DNA of 64,000 nt, from positions 434,001 to 498,000 of the forward strand of contig NZ_OESS01000002.1 in assembly GCF_900240285.1 (NCBI RefSeq). Direction: 5' to 3'. Within the stretch, counting starts at the first letter, position 1, and each line of letters opens with the position of its first letter. The position numbers and the translations under genes were made by a program. The stretch comes from Halobacillus sp. Marseille-P3879. GTDB taxonomy: Bacteria > Bacillota > Bacilli > Bacillales > Halobacillaceae. Shown here in pieces: positions 37,149-46,870 of this stretch. Below the pieces are notes generated by a model. The model saw only the letters and a program-made list of their open reading frames with translations, ran no database searches and was not told the origin of the DNA.

Positions 37149-37192
37149 CAAACTCAAATTGCGACATTTTATGTTGCGGTTTGAGTTTTTTT
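37149..37192 (+). terminator. Terminator after ylaN
   Basis: CAAACTCAAATTGCGAC pairs with GTTGCGGTTTGAGTTT (one G-U and small offsets), then seven T. Confidence 0.85.
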
Positions 37193-37267
37193 ATACAAAA
37201 ATCTGTAGAATATCAGCTGAATCTATTAAACTAGTAAGAATTTTGGAAAAAAAGAAGGAATTTTAAG

Positions 37268-37333
37268 ATGAAACAAGAATTTAATACGTTAGTAGGGATG
37301 AATAATTATGATGCAGCGATTAAAAACCTATGA
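37268..37333 (+). CDS. Possible 21-residue upstream frame overlapping the ftsW start
   Basis: ATG at 37268 follows GAAGGA at good spacing and opens a frame (MKQEFNTLVGMNNYDAAIKN...) that ends with TGA at 37333, 26 bases inside ftsW in another frame. The arrangement resembles a translational-coupling leader for ftsW, whose own site (AGGGATG) is moderate. No family is recognised and chance is possible. Confidence 0.3.
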   Translation: MKQEFNTLVGMNNYDAAIKNL

Positions 37334-38498
37334 CTTCACTTTATTATTTGCTCCTTTGGCCTTAGTAGCCTTTGGAAGTGTGATGATATACAGTGCAAGT
37401 ATGGTTTATGGGCCGGTCCGTTTTGGTGTGGAGAGCAACCATTATTTATACAAACAATTACAATGGGTCTCTGTTGGGACAATATTAATGCTGCTGGCTT
37501 CTGCCTTTCCATACCGGCATTTAAAAAGGCTGTCAAAACTATTGGTTCTAGTAATGATCCTTTCTTTAGGAGGATTGTTCTTTCTAGGGACGACAGTAAA
37601 TAATGCACAATCATGGTATAACCTGGGGTTTATGAACTTTCAGCCTTCAGAGTTTGCTAAATTAGGCTTGATCATTTATTTAGCTTCCGTTTATGCCAAA
37701 AAGCAAAGTTATATAGAAAACTTTACTAAAGCTGTAATGCCGCCGTTGATCTTAACGGGTTTTCTGCTTGCTTTAATTATGCTTCAGCCGGATATTGGGT
37801 CAGCAGCTGTGTTAGGTATGATAGCATCAGTAATTATCATGAGTTCAGGAATAAAATGGAAACATATTTTAGTTTTAGTTGCCATAACTGGAAGCGTTCT
37901 ACTTCTTGCGGCCACTCAGATGATTACAGACGAAAGAATCCAACGGTTTACAGGGGCATATGAGCCTTTTAACACCCCTGATTCTGATGGCTATCAGCTG
38001 GTTCAGTCTTATGTGGCTATAGGTACTGGAGGATTATTTGGGGAAGGGCTTGGCCAAGGAGTCCAGAAACTGGGATACCTTCCTGAACCTCATACGGACT
38101 TTATAATGGCTGTTATTGCTGAAGAGCTTGGATTTATTGGAGTGGTTATTACAGTTGGGTTGCTGGCGTTAATTATTTTAAGAGGCTTGTACATTTCCTG
38201 GAAATGTAAAGATCCTTTCGGGGCCTTACTGGCGCTTGGGATTTCTTCGATGTTTGCCATACAAGCCTTTATTAACCTTGGTGCCATGAGTGGACTTCTC
38301 CCCATTACCGGTGTTCCCCTTCCTTTAGTAAGTTACGGAGGGTCTTCGCTGCTTATTATGATGCTTGCTTTAGGAGTTCTAAACAATGTAGCTAGAACCG
38401 TAAAAGCTAAAGAATCAGAAAAACAAAAAACGTATGAACCTATCAGACAGCCTGTTCATCGTACTAATAATCGAGGAGTGAAATCATGGCAGAATTAA
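37308..38498 (+). CDS. ftsW: Cell-division SEDS glycosyltransferase FtsW
   Basis: Polytopic peptidoglycan polymerase acting with its PBP partner at the septum. The 396 residues form about ten membrane segments with SEDS landmarks FQPSEFAKLGLIIYLA, QPDIGSAAVLG, the PHTDFIMAVIAEELGF extracellular loop and PLPLVSYGGSS. Two ATG in a row (37308, 37311). The 3' end overlaps pycA by 13 bases, so the two are cotranscribed. Related RodA/SpoVE share the fold; position next to ylaN and pycA supports FtsW. Confidence 0.93.
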   Translation: MMQRLKTYDFTLLFAPLALVAFGSVMIYSASMVYGPVRFGVESNHYLYKQLQWVSVGTILMLLASAFPYRHLKRLSKLLVLVMILSLGGLFFLGTTVNNAQSWYNLGFMNFQPSEFAKLGLIIYLASVYAKKQSYIENFTKAVMPPLILTGFLLALIMLQPDIGSAAVLGMIASVIIMSSGIKWKHILVLVAITGSVLLLAATQMITDERIQRFTGAYEPFNTPDSDGYQLVQSYVAIGTGGLFGEGLGQGVQKLGYLPEPHTDFIMAVIAEELGFIGVVITVGLLALIILRGLYISWKCKDPFGALLALGISSMFAIQAFINLGAMSGLLPITGVPLPLVSYGGSSLLIMMLALGVLNNVARTVKAKESEKQKTYEPIRQPVHRTNNRGVKSWQN

Positions 38499-41400
38499 AA
38501 AAGATCAACAAAGTTCTTGTCGCTAACCGCGGCGAAATTGCAATCCGTGTATTTCGTGCATGTACAGAGTTAAATATTCGTACCGTTGCTGTTTATTCTC
38601 AAGAGGACACTGGTTCTTATCACAGATATAAAGCCGATGAAGCCTATTTAGTAGGAAAAGATAAAAAGCCGATAGATGCTTACCTGGATATAGAAGGAAT
38701 TATTGACATAGCTAAAAGCGTAGAAGTGGATGCTATCCATCCTGGGTATGGTTTCTTATCAGAAAACATCCACTTCGCAAGACGTTGTGAAGAGGAAGGT
38801 ATTACATTCATTGGACCAACAAGTCAACACTTAGATATGTTTGGTGATAAAGTTAAAGCAAGAGAGCAGGCAATAGCAGCTGATATACCGGTCATCCCCG
38901 GGACTGATGGACCTGTGAGCGGGTTAGAGGAAGTTCGTTCGTTTGGAGAAAAGCATGGATATCCGCTCATGATTAAGGCAGCCATGGGAGGCGGCGGCCG
39001 GGGGATGAGGATCGTCCGCAGTGAAGAAACCCTTCAGGAAGGTTATGACCGCGCCCGGTCAGAGGCAAAAGCTGCTTTTGGAAGTGATGAAGTATACGTA
39101 GAAAAGCTGGTTGAAGAGCCAAAACATATCGAAGTTCAAATATTAGGGGACTTTGACGGAAATATTATACATCTATTTGAAAGGGATTGTTCTGTCCAGC
39201 GCCGCCATCAAAAAGTAGTGGAAGTGGCGCCAAGTGTTTCGCTTACAGAATCAATGAGAGAACAAATATGTAATGCTGCAGTGAAACTAATGGATAACAT
39301 AAAATACGTGAATGCAGGGACTGTGGAATTTTTAGTAACAGGTGACGAGTTTTTCTTTATAGAAGTTAATCCAAGAGTGCAAGTTGAACATACCATTACA
39401 GAGATGATTACTGGTGTAGACATAGTCCAGTCTCAGATTATGATAGCAGAAGGATATAACCTTCACAGTAAGCCTGTATCCATCCCGGTCCAGGCGGAAC
39501 TACAAACACATGGATATGCGATTCAGTCACGTGTGACTACGGAGGATCCATTAAATAACTTTATGCCGGATACCGGAAAGATAATGGCCTACAGAAGCGG
39601 TGGAGGTTTTGGGGTTAGACTGGATGCAGGTAACGGCTTTCAGGGAGCTGTCATCTCACCGTATTACGACTCACTGCTCGTTAAACTTTCTACATGGGCC
39701 CTTAGCTTTGATCAAGCCGCTCACAAAATGGTCAGAAATCTAAAAGAGTTTCGGATCCGTGGAATAAAAACAAACATTCCATTTTTAGAAAATGTTATTC
39801 AACATAAGCAATTTTTATCTGGTGAATATAACACCACGTTTATTGACCGTTCCCCGGAATTATTTGTTTTTCCAAAACGTAAAGACCGTGGTACAAAAAT
39901 GCTTACCTATATTGCTGACCGCACAATCAATGGATTTGATGGTAAAGGCAATCGGAAGAAGCCGACAATTCCAACCCCTCGTATACCTGAAATAAAACAT
40001 TTTGAAAAGATTCCCGAAGGTACAAAGCAGATCCTTGATAAAGAGGGGCCGGATGGACTTGCTGCCTGGCTGAAGGCGCAGGAGGATGTCCTGTTAACTG
40101 ATACAACATTCAGGGATGCCCACCAGTCTTTACTCGCTACGAGGGTGAGAACAAAAGACTTACAGGCTATTGCTGAACCTACGGCCCGTCTTGCTCCCGA
40201 CTTATTTTCTTTAGAAATGTGGGGTGGGGCTACGTTTGATGTATCCTATCGTTTTCTAAATGAAGATCCGTGGGAGAGGCTCCTTAAACTGCGGGAAAAA
40301 GCTCCCAACATTTTATTTCAGATGCTGTTAAGAGCATCTAATGCTGTAGGTTATAAGAATTATCCGGATAATCTGATAAGAGAATTTGTAGAAAAGAGTT
40401 CAAATGCAGGTATTGATGTGTTCAGAATTTTTGACAGCTTGAATTGGGTAGAAGGCATGAAACTGACAATAGATGCAGTTAGACAAAATAACAAAGTTGC
40501 AGAGGCTTCCGTTTGTTACACGGGTGACATTTTAGATGCTGCGAGACCTAAATATGATCTACAGTATTATCAAAACGTTGCTAAAGAGCTGCAGAGATCA
40601 GGTGCCCATATCCTTGGTATTAAAGACATGGCAGGATTGTTAAAACCGGAAGCCGCTTATCAATTGATCTCCACATTGAAAGAAACGATTGATATTCCGA
40701 TCCATTTGCATACGCATGACACCAGCGGTAATGGAATTTTTACTTATGCTCGAGCTATCGAAGCTGGAGTGGATGTAGTAGATGTCGCAGCAGGGGCGAT
40801 GGCAGGCTTAACCTCCCAGCCTAGCGCAAATAGTTTATATTACGCGATGGAAGGTAATAAGAGAAAGCCTCGTATGGATATCTCATCTTATGAAAAACTA
40901 GGTCATTACTGGGAAGATTCCAGGAAATATTATTCCGATTTTGAGAGTGGTATGATGTCCCCTCATACTGAGGTTTACCATCACGAGATGCCGGGCGGTC
41001 AATACAGTAATCTGCAGCAGCAGGCAAAAGCTGTGGGGCTGGCTCAACGCTGGGATGAAGTAAAGCGAATGTATCGAAGAGTCAATGATATGTTCGGTGA
41101 CATTGTTAAAGTAACTCCTTCATCTAAAGTAGTTGGAGATATGGCATTATTTATGGTTCAAAATGATTTAAACGAAGATGATATATATGAGCGTGGAGAT
41201 TCTCAGGCGTTCCCTGACAGTGTAGTAGAATTGTTTCAGGGATATCTTGGGCAGCCGCACGAAGGCTTCCCGGCTGAACTTCAGCGGATTATTTTAAAAG
41301 GAAGAGAACCAATTCAAGAGAGACCGGGCGAATTGTTAGAGCCTGTAGATTTCAATAATTTACAGGAAACTCTATTCCATAAGCTGGACAGACAAGTGAC

Positions 41401-41929
41401 CAGTTTTGATATGATTAGTTATGCCCTATACCCTAAAGTCTTCATGGATTATCAGAAGTTCATAGAAGAGTTTGGAGATATGTCGGTACTTGACACTCCA
41501 ACTTTCTTTTACGGAATGAGATTGGGTGAAGAAATCGAAGTAGAGATAGAGAAGGGTAAAACACTAATAGTTAAACTCGTCTCGATCGGAGAAGCGCAAA
41601 AAGATGGCACACGTACGGTTTATTTTGAACTAAATGGACAGCCTCGTGAGGTCATCATAAAAGATCAGAACATTACTTCTGCTGTAGAGGAGCGTCCAAA
41701 AGCTGACAAGACAAATGATAAGCATATTGGAGCTACGATGCCTGGTACAGTAATAAAAGTCATTGCAGAAAAAGGTGAAGAAGTGAAGAAAGGTGCTCAC
41801 TTAATGATTACTGAAGCCATGAAAATGGAAACAACCGTCCAGGCACCGTTTGATGGAGTGATCAAAAATATTTATATTCATAACAATGAAGCTATTCATG
41901 TGGGGGATTTATTAATTGAATTTGAATAA
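38486..41929 (+). CDS. pycA: Pyruvate carboxylase
   Basis: Biotin enzyme that carboxylates pyruvate to oxaloacetate, refilling the citric acid cycle. 1147 residues in the usual order: biotin carboxylase with ATP-grasp (KVLVANRGEIAIRVFRA at the start, GGGGRGMR loop), carboxyltransferase domain (DTTFRDAHQSLLATR near 550), tetramerisation region, and biotin carrier with the target lysine in TEAMKMET near residue 1112. ATG at 38486 inside the end of ftsW behind GAGGAG. In B. subtilis ctaA follows on the opposite strand; here it is missing. Confidence 0.96.
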   Translation: MAELKKINKVLVANRGEIAIRVFRACTELNIRTVAVYSQEDTGSYHRYKADEAYLVGKDKKPIDAYLDIEGIIDIAKSVEVDAIHPGYGFLSENIHFARRCEEEGITFIGPTSQHLDMFGDKVKAREQAIAADIPVIPGTDGPVSGLEEVRSFGEKHGYPLMIKAAMGGGGRGMRIVRSEETLQEGYDRARSEAKAAFGSDEVYVEKLVEEPKHIEVQILGDFDGNIIHLFERDCSVQRRHQKVVEVAPSVSLTESMREQICNAAVKLMDNIKYVNAGTVEFLVTGDEFFFIEVNPRVQVEHTITEMITGVDIVQSQIMIAEGYNLHSKPVSIPVQAELQTHGYAIQSRVTTEDPLNNFMPDTGKIMAYRSGGGFGVRLDAGNGFQGAVISPYYDSLLVKLSTWALSFDQAAHKMVRNLKEFRIRGIKTNIPFLENVIQHKQFLSGEYNTTFIDRSPELFVFPKRKDRGTKMLTYIADRTINGFDGKGNRKKPTIPTPRIPEIKHFEKIPEGTKQILDKEGPDGLAAWLKAQEDVLLTDTTFRDAHQSLLATRVRTKDLQAIAEPTARLAPDLFSLEMWGGATFDVSYRFLNEDPWERLLKLREKAPNILFQMLLRASNAVGYKNYPDNLIREFVEKSSNAGIDVFRIFDSLNWVEGMKLTIDAVRQNNKVAEASVCYTGDILDAARPKYDLQYYQNVAKELQRSGAHILGIKDMAGLLKPEAAYQLISTLKETIDIPIHLHTHDTSGNGIFTYARAIEAGVDVVDVAAGAMAGLTSQPSANSLYYAMEGNKRKPRMDISSYEKLGHYWEDSRKYYSDFESGMMSPHTEVYHHEMPGGQYSNLQQQAKAVGLAQRWDEVKRMYRRVNDMFGDIVKVTPSSKVVGDMALFMVQNDLNEDDIYERGDSQAFPDSVVELFQGYLGQPHEGFPAELQRIILKGREPIQERPGELLEPVDFNNLQETLFHKLDRQVTSFDMISYALYPKVFMDYQKFIEEFGDMSVLDTPTFFYGMRLGEEIEVEIEKGKTLIVKLVSIGEAQKDGTRTVYFELNGQPREVIIKDQNITSAVEERPKADKTNDKHIGATMPGTVIKVIAEKGEEVKKGAHLMITEAMKMETTVQAPFDGVIKNIYIHNNEAIHVGDLLIEFE

Positions 41930-41936
41930 AAAGCAG

Positions 41937-41970
41937 CCCGCGCCAGTATTTTACCGGTGCGGGTTTTTTA
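41937..41970 (+). terminator. Terminator after pycA
   Basis: CCCGCGCC pairs imperfectly with GGTGCGGG across AGTATTTTACC, followed by six T. Confidence 0.8.
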
Positions 41971-42091
41971 ATGGTAATAGATCAAGGGGTTCTGTGGAAA
42001 GATAGACACAGAGCATCACGTTTATAGTAAAAGCCCTTGCAATGTTAATATATCTTTGCTAGAAATATATAGGTGCAACACTTTCTCAGGC

Positions 42092-42109
42092 TTCACAATT
42101 TTGTCACAA
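42092..42109 (+). promoter_or_regulatory. Tandem ResD-like half-sites upstream of ctaB
   Basis: TTCACAA (42092-42098) and GTCACAA (42103-42109) lie 11 bases apart, about one helical turn, in the same orientation. They resemble the reverse of the ResD site TTTGTGAAT, and ResD controls the cta genes in B. subtilis. A weak -10, TACAAT, lies near 42157. No remnant of ctaA is visible in the 331-base gap. Confidence 0.4.
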
Positions 42110-42260
42110 AAAAATAAAATTGTAATGTAGAAATAGATAGAACGATGAGAACATGGTACAATTATTTTGATGTTTCCTGACAGGTTACAATATTTACAAG
42201 AACTGAAAGAATGCTTTGTACTGAAAGTTTCAGCGAGCAGGAGAAGGAGGGAAGATATCT

Positions 42261-43193
42261 ATGGATAACCCTAGAACAGTTAATACGACAGCTACGGTCA
42301 TGAACTCTACTGTCCGTGAAACTTCATTACTGGCTGATATAAAAAGTTTAATTAAAGTTGGAATTATTAACTCGAATTTAATTACTACTTTTACAGGATT
42401 TTGGCTGGCTGTATATTATTCGGGAACCAGCTTTACCGGACAGTGGTTAACCTTCTTGCTGACAATGATCGGAACCGCTTTCGTAATTGCTGGTGGATGT
42501 ATATTGAATAATTGGTATGATAGAGACATCGATCACTTAATGTCGAGAACTGTAAGCAGACCTACTGTTACAGGTTCTATACCATTAAACGTCATAAAAT
42601 GGCTTGGAATTGGCGTTTCAACTGCTGGTATTCTTGTCTTATCCTTCACGACGATACCTGCTGCTTTATTTGGAGCCTTCGGCTGGTTCACTTATGTGGT
42701 TCTGTATACGATGTGGTCAAAGAGGAAGTATACCATTAATACAGTTATCGGCAGCTTCTCAGGAGCTGTTCCGCCGTTAATTGGCTGGGCGGCAGTAGAA
42801 CCATCCCTGCAATTAGAAGCAGTAATGTTGTTTTTGATTATGTTTATTTGGCAGACACCTCACTTCTTAGCTCTGGCTATGAAGAAGAAGGATGAATATA
42901 AAGCAGCAGGGATTCCTATGCTGCCAGTCGTCCATGGTTTTCAAATGACGAAGCGGCAAATTGTAATTTACGTTGCGTGCCTGCTTCCTTTACCTATATA
43001 TTTGGCATCACTGGGTACCGTATTCTTAGTCATTGCATTCGCATTATCCTTAGGATGGCTGATCCTGGGTATTGCAGGATTTTTCATGAAAAATGACTAT
43101 AAATGGGCCAACTGGATGTTTGTTTATTCTTTAAACTATTTGACTATCCTGTTTTTAACTATGGTTTTAGTCACTCTTCCATTTTTTTATTAA
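42261..43193 (+). CDS. ctaB: Heme O synthase (protoheme IX farnesyltransferase)
   Basis: UbiA-type membrane prenyltransferase that adds a farnesyl group to heme B for heme O, later heme A, in the caa3 oxidase. The 310 residues form about nine membrane segments with the polyprenyl-diphosphate motif NNWYDRDIDHLMSRT and the second conserved loop YTMWSKRKYTINTVIGS. ATG behind AAGGAGG. It leads ctaBCDEFG. The heme A synthase ctaA expected in this place is not present. Confidence 0.95.
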   Translation: MDNPRTVNTTATVMNSTVRETSLLADIKSLIKVGIINSNLITTFTGFWLAVYYSGTSFTGQWLTFLLTMIGTAFVIAGGCILNNWYDRDIDHLMSRTVSRPTVTGSIPLNVIKWLGIGVSTAGILVLSFTTIPAALFGAFGWFTYVVLYTMWSKRKYTINTVIGSFSGAVPPLIGWAAVEPSLQLEAVMLFLIMFIWQTPHFLALAMKKKDEYKAAGIPMLPVVHGFQMTKRQIVIYVACLLPLPIYLASLGTVFLVIAFALSLGWLILGIAGFFMKNDYKWANWMFVYSLNYLTILFLTMVLVTLPFFY

Positions 43194-43198
43194 AGAAA

Positions 43199-43228
43199 CT
43201 AGCCCATAATTTTATGGGCTGGTTCCTA
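43199..43228 (+). terminator. Weak hairpin between ctaB and ctaC
   Basis: AGCCCATAA pairs with TTATGGGCT, but only a poor T tail follows, so partial read-through into ctaC is likely. Confidence 0.5.
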
Positions 43229-43273
43229 ATAATATAAAGATTTCATTAAAAAGAGAAAGAGAGGTATTACTTA

Positions 43274-44341
43274 ATGAGAGGTTGGATGGGAAAGTTCCGG
43301 ACGTTCTTCTTATTTGGTGCACTAACCCTTGTATTATCAGGGTGTGGAATTGATAACCTTAGTGCGCTGAAGCCAAAAGGGTATGGATCGGATTTATTAT
43401 TTGATCTTATGATGATCAGTATCGCTATTATGCTATTTGTATTTGTAATAGTTATGGCGATTTACACGTTTGTACTTATCCGCTATCGTCAAAAGAAAGG
43501 ACAAGAAGACTTTATTCCTAAGCAGACAGAGGGGAATAAAGCGCTGGAAGTAATCTGGACAGTTATTCCGATTATTTTACTTTTAGTACTTGCAGTTCCA
43601 ACGGTCCAGGCTACTTTTGACTTGGCTGATGAATCTACTAAAGGTGATGATGGAGTTACGACAATTGAAGTAACAGGGAATCAGTTTTGGTGGCACTTCA
43701 GTTATCCTGATGATGAAATTTCTACGAGTCAAGATCTCTATATCCCTACTGGTGAGAGAGTATACTTAGATATGAAATCGAGTGATGTCATTCACTCCTT
43801 CTGGGTACCTTCCATTGCTGGTAAAATGGATACTAACCCTGGAGATAATGACAATACTATGTACTTAGAAGCATACGAAGAAGGTGTATATTGGGGTAAA
43901 TGCGCTGAGCTTTGCGGTGAATCTCATTCATTAATGGATTTCCGCGTAATAGCAGTCAGCCCTGATGAATACGACCAATGGAAAGAAGACATGCAAAACG
44001 TTGATCCTGAGGCAGAAGCTGAAACTGCGGATGCTCAAGAAGGGCAGGATTTATTTGAAGACAGCTGCATGGGATGTCACGCCATAGGTGACGGCGCAGC
44101 AGGACAAGGTCCTAACTTAACAAACTTCGCAAATCGCACAAAAATTGCTGGAATCTTAGAACCTAACAAAGAGAACTTAGTTGACTGGATCGTGAATCCG
44201 GAAGAAGTAAAACCAGGAAACCAAATGCCGGCTAACCTGGTTTCAGAAGATGAAGCTAGTCAGATTGCTGAGTATCTAATGGAGCTTGATCACTCTGATG
44301 TAGGGTCAAACGCATCCAGTGAAGAAGTAGAAGACGAATAA
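43274..44341 (+). CDS. ctaC: Cytochrome caa3 oxidase subunit II with fused cytochrome c
   Basis: Subunit II of the heme-copper oxidase, 355 residues. A signal peptide with lipobox LSGC, two membrane hairpin segments, a CuA domain with the ligands in CAELCGESH, then a C-terminal cytochrome c domain with CMGCH and an axial methionine in NQMPANL. The fusion makes it a caa3 enzyme taking electrons from membrane cytochrome c. The mature domain is very acidic. ATG behind AGAGAGG. Confidence 0.96.
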   Translation: MRGWMGKFRTFFLFGALTLVLSGCGIDNLSALKPKGYGSDLLFDLMMISIAIMLFVFVIVMAIYTFVLIRYRQKKGQEDFIPKQTEGNKALEVIWTVIPIILLLVLAVPTVQATFDLADESTKGDDGVTTIEVTGNQFWWHFSYPDDEISTSQDLYIPTGERVYLDMKSSDVIHSFWVPSIAGKMDTNPGDNDNTMYLEAYEEGVYWGKCAELCGESHSLMDFRVIAVSPDEYDQWKEDMQNVDPEAEAETADAQEGQDLFEDSCMGCHAIGDGAAGQGPNLTNFANRTKIAGILEPNKENLVDWIVNPEEVKPGNQMPANLVSEDEASQIAEYLMELDHSDVGSNASSEEVEDE

Positions 44342-44379
44342 TAATACTACGTGTAAAGGCTTTAAAGGGAGGTTAAAGC

Positions 44380-46248
44380 GTGAGTACTGCAATGTCACAA
44401 AAGCGTGGGCTCGGCGCTGCTATTTGGGATTACCTGACTACAGTTGACCACAAAAAGATTGCGCATCTTTATTTGGTTGCTGGCGGACTGTTTTTCTTAA
44501 TCGGCGGGCTTGAAGCGATGCTAATCCGTATTCAGCTGATGAAACCGGATAACAATTTTATCTCAGCTGGCTTATACAATGAAATGATTACTATGCACGG
44601 CACAACTATGATATTCCTGGCTGCTATGCCACTAATTTTTGCTTTAATGAATGCTGTTGTTCCACTTCAGATTGGAGCAAGGGACGTCGCATTTCCGTTT
44701 CTGAATTCCCTCGGATTCTGGCTGTTTTTATTCGGAGGGTTATTGCTGAACGTTTCTTGGTTTACCGGTGGAGCACCTGATGCAGGTTGGACGAACTATG
44801 CACCCTTATCCACGGTTTCACCAGGGCATGGGGTTGATTACTATGTTATGGGACTCCAGATTTCCGGGGCTGGTACACTAATCGGCGGTATTAACTTTCT
44901 TGTTACTATTGTTAACATGCGTGCGCCTGGAATGACGTATATGCGTATGCCTTTATTTACATGGGCTAGTTTTGTAACAAGTACTTTAATTTTATTTGCA
45001 TTTCCTGCTTTGACAGTAGGACTATTTCTAATGATGTTTGACCGCATGTTCGGTTCTGTGTTTTTTGACACTGCGGCCGGAGGGAATGCCATTATCTGGG
45101 AGCACCTGTTCTGGATTTTTGGGCACCCAGAAGTTTATATTCTGATCCTGCCGTTATTCGGTGCGTTTAGTGATATATTTTCTACATTCTCTAAAAAACG
45201 GCTGTTTGGATATTCAGCTATGGTTTTTGCGACCGTACTCATTGGGTTCTTAGGCTTTATGGTATGGGCTCACCACATGTTCACGGTTGGTATGGGACCT
45301 ATTGCAAACTCTATATTTGCTGTAGCCACTATGGCGATCGCTGTACCAACGGGTATTAAAATATTTAACTGGATGTTTACAATGTGGGGCGGAAATATTC
45401 GAATGACTTCGGCTATGCTTTGGTCAATCGCTTTTATTCCTTCCTTTACAATTGGAGGCATGACAGGGGTTATGCTGGCAGCGGCCGCGGCTGACTATCA
45501 GTATCATGATACGTATTTTGTCGTTGGACACTTTCACTATGTAATCGTAGGGGGAGTAGTATTTGGCCTATTTGCTTCCTTGCACTACTGGTGGCCGAAG
45601 ATGTTCGGTAAAGTACTTAATGAGAAGCTTGGGAAATGGGCATTCTGGCCGTTTTTCATTGGGTTCCATTTAACTTTCTTTATACAGCATTTCCTTGGCC
45701 TAATGGGAATGCCTCGTCGTTACTGGGTTTTTCTTGAAGGTCAGGGACTGGACACAGGAAACATGATCAGTACGGCAGGAGCTTTCCTTATGGCAATCGG
45801 TACGATTATTTTCTTGGTTAACGTGATTTATACTTCGGTTAAAACAGAAAAGGTCAGCGGAGATCCTTGGGACGGAAGAACTTTGGAATGGTCTATTCCT
45901 TCTCCTCCTCCTCACTACAACTTTGTGCAGACACCGCTTGTTCGAGGCTTAGATCCTTTATGGGTAGAGAAGAGCGAAGGCAAAAAAAGTATGACACCAG
46001 CAGAACCTTTAGGCGATATTCATATGCCTAACGCATCCATCCTGCCTTTTATGATGTCACTGGGTGTTTTCATCGCTGGGTTTGGTTTTATATACCAAGT
46101 AGATGACAAAGGATGGCTGGCCCTTGTATTTATCGGTATGGGCATTACACTGGGCTCTATGTTGATACGTTCAGTTAAAGATGACCTTGGGCATCATATC
46201 CATAAAGAAGATTTAGAAAAAGATATTGAGAAGGGGGCTGGGCAATAA
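44380..46248 (+). CDS. ctaD: Cytochrome caa3 oxidase subunit I
   Basis: Catalytic subunit with low-spin heme and heme a3-CuB centre, 622 residues and about fourteen membrane segments. Landmarks: ITMHGTTMIF (heme ligand), FWIFGHPEVYILILP (CuB ligand, cross-linked Tyr region), WAHHMFTVG, and HDTYFVVGHFHYV with two further histidines. GTG behind GGGAGG. Its TAA shares one base with the ATG of ctaE, giving tight coupling. Confidence 0.97.
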   Translation: MSTAMSQKRGLGAAIWDYLTTVDHKKIAHLYLVAGGLFFLIGGLEAMLIRIQLMKPDNNFISAGLYNEMITMHGTTMIFLAAMPLIFALMNAVVPLQIGARDVAFPFLNSLGFWLFLFGGLLLNVSWFTGGAPDAGWTNYAPLSTVSPGHGVDYYVMGLQISGAGTLIGGINFLVTIVNMRAPGMTYMRMPLFTWASFVTSTLILFAFPALTVGLFLMMFDRMFGSVFFDTAAGGNAIIWEHLFWIFGHPEVYILILPLFGAFSDIFSTFSKKRLFGYSAMVFATVLIGFLGFMVWAHHMFTVGMGPIANSIFAVATMAIAVPTGIKIFNWMFTMWGGNIRMTSAMLWSIAFIPSFTIGGMTGVMLAAAAADYQYHDTYFVVGHFHYVIVGGVVFGLFASLHYWWPKMFGKVLNEKLGKWAFWPFFIGFHLTFFIQHFLGLMGMPRRYWVFLEGQGLDTGNMISTAGAFLMAIGTIIFLVNVIYTSVKTEKVSGDPWDGRTLEWSIPSPPPHYNFVQTPLVRGLDPLWVEKSEGKKSMTPAEPLGDIHMPNASILPFMMSLGVFIAGFGFIYQVDDKGWLALVFIGMGITLGSMLIRSVKDDLGHHIHKEDLEKDIEKGAGQ

Positions 46249-46868
46249 TGAGTCATGATGATGTATTAAACCCAAAACAAATGCCGCATGATCCAGAAAA
46301 AGCCACCCTCGAAGGGAAAAATAAGTTTTTGGCTTTTTGGTTTTTCTTAGGTGGAGAAACTGTATTGTTTGCTAGCTTATTTGGAACTTATTTAGCTCTA
46401 AACCGTTCGACTTCCGGTGATAATACTCCTGAGCATTTGTTTGGTCTCGAACTTGTTTTCATTATGACGATGCTGCTGTTAACAAGTTCCTTAACAAGTG
46501 TGTATGCAATGTACCATATGAAGAATAATGATTTTAAAAAGATGCAGCTTTGGCTGGGCATTACAGTCGTTTTAGGTTTAGGGTTTTTAGGTTTTGAAAT
46601 TTATGAATTTGTGCATTATATTCATGAGTACGAATTTACCTTTCGATCTTCTGCTTTTGGATCTGCGTTTTATACCTTAGTTGGATTCCACGGTGGCCAC
46701 GTGTTATTTGGTCTTTCCTGGATCGTTACTCTTATGATTCGTAACTCTAAGCGCGGTTTGAACCTTTACAACGCTCCTAAATTTTATGTTGCCAGCTTGT
46801 ATTGGCACTTTATTGATGTTGTATGGGTGTTTATCTTTACCGTTGTTTACTTGATGGGAGTGGTATAA
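46248..46868 (+). CDS. ctaE: Cytochrome caa3 oxidase subunit III
   Basis: Subunit III, 206 residues with five membrane segments, no redox centre, stabilises the complex. FLAFWFFLGGETVLFASLF and GFHGGHVLFGLSWI followed by SLYWHFIDVVWVFIF are typical. Overlaps ctaD by one base and ctaF follows after two bases. Confidence 0.95.
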   Translation: MSHDDVLNPKQMPHDPEKATLEGKNKFLAFWFFLGGETVLFASLFGTYLALNRSTSGDNTPEHLFGLELVFIMTMLLLTSSLTSVYAMYHMKNNDFKKMQLWLGITVVLGLGFLGFEIYEFVHYIHEYEFTFRSSAFGSAFYTLVGFHGGHVLFGLSWIVTLMIRNSKRGLNLYNAPKFYVASLYWHFIDVVWVFIFTVVYLMGVV

Positions 46869-46870
46869 TT

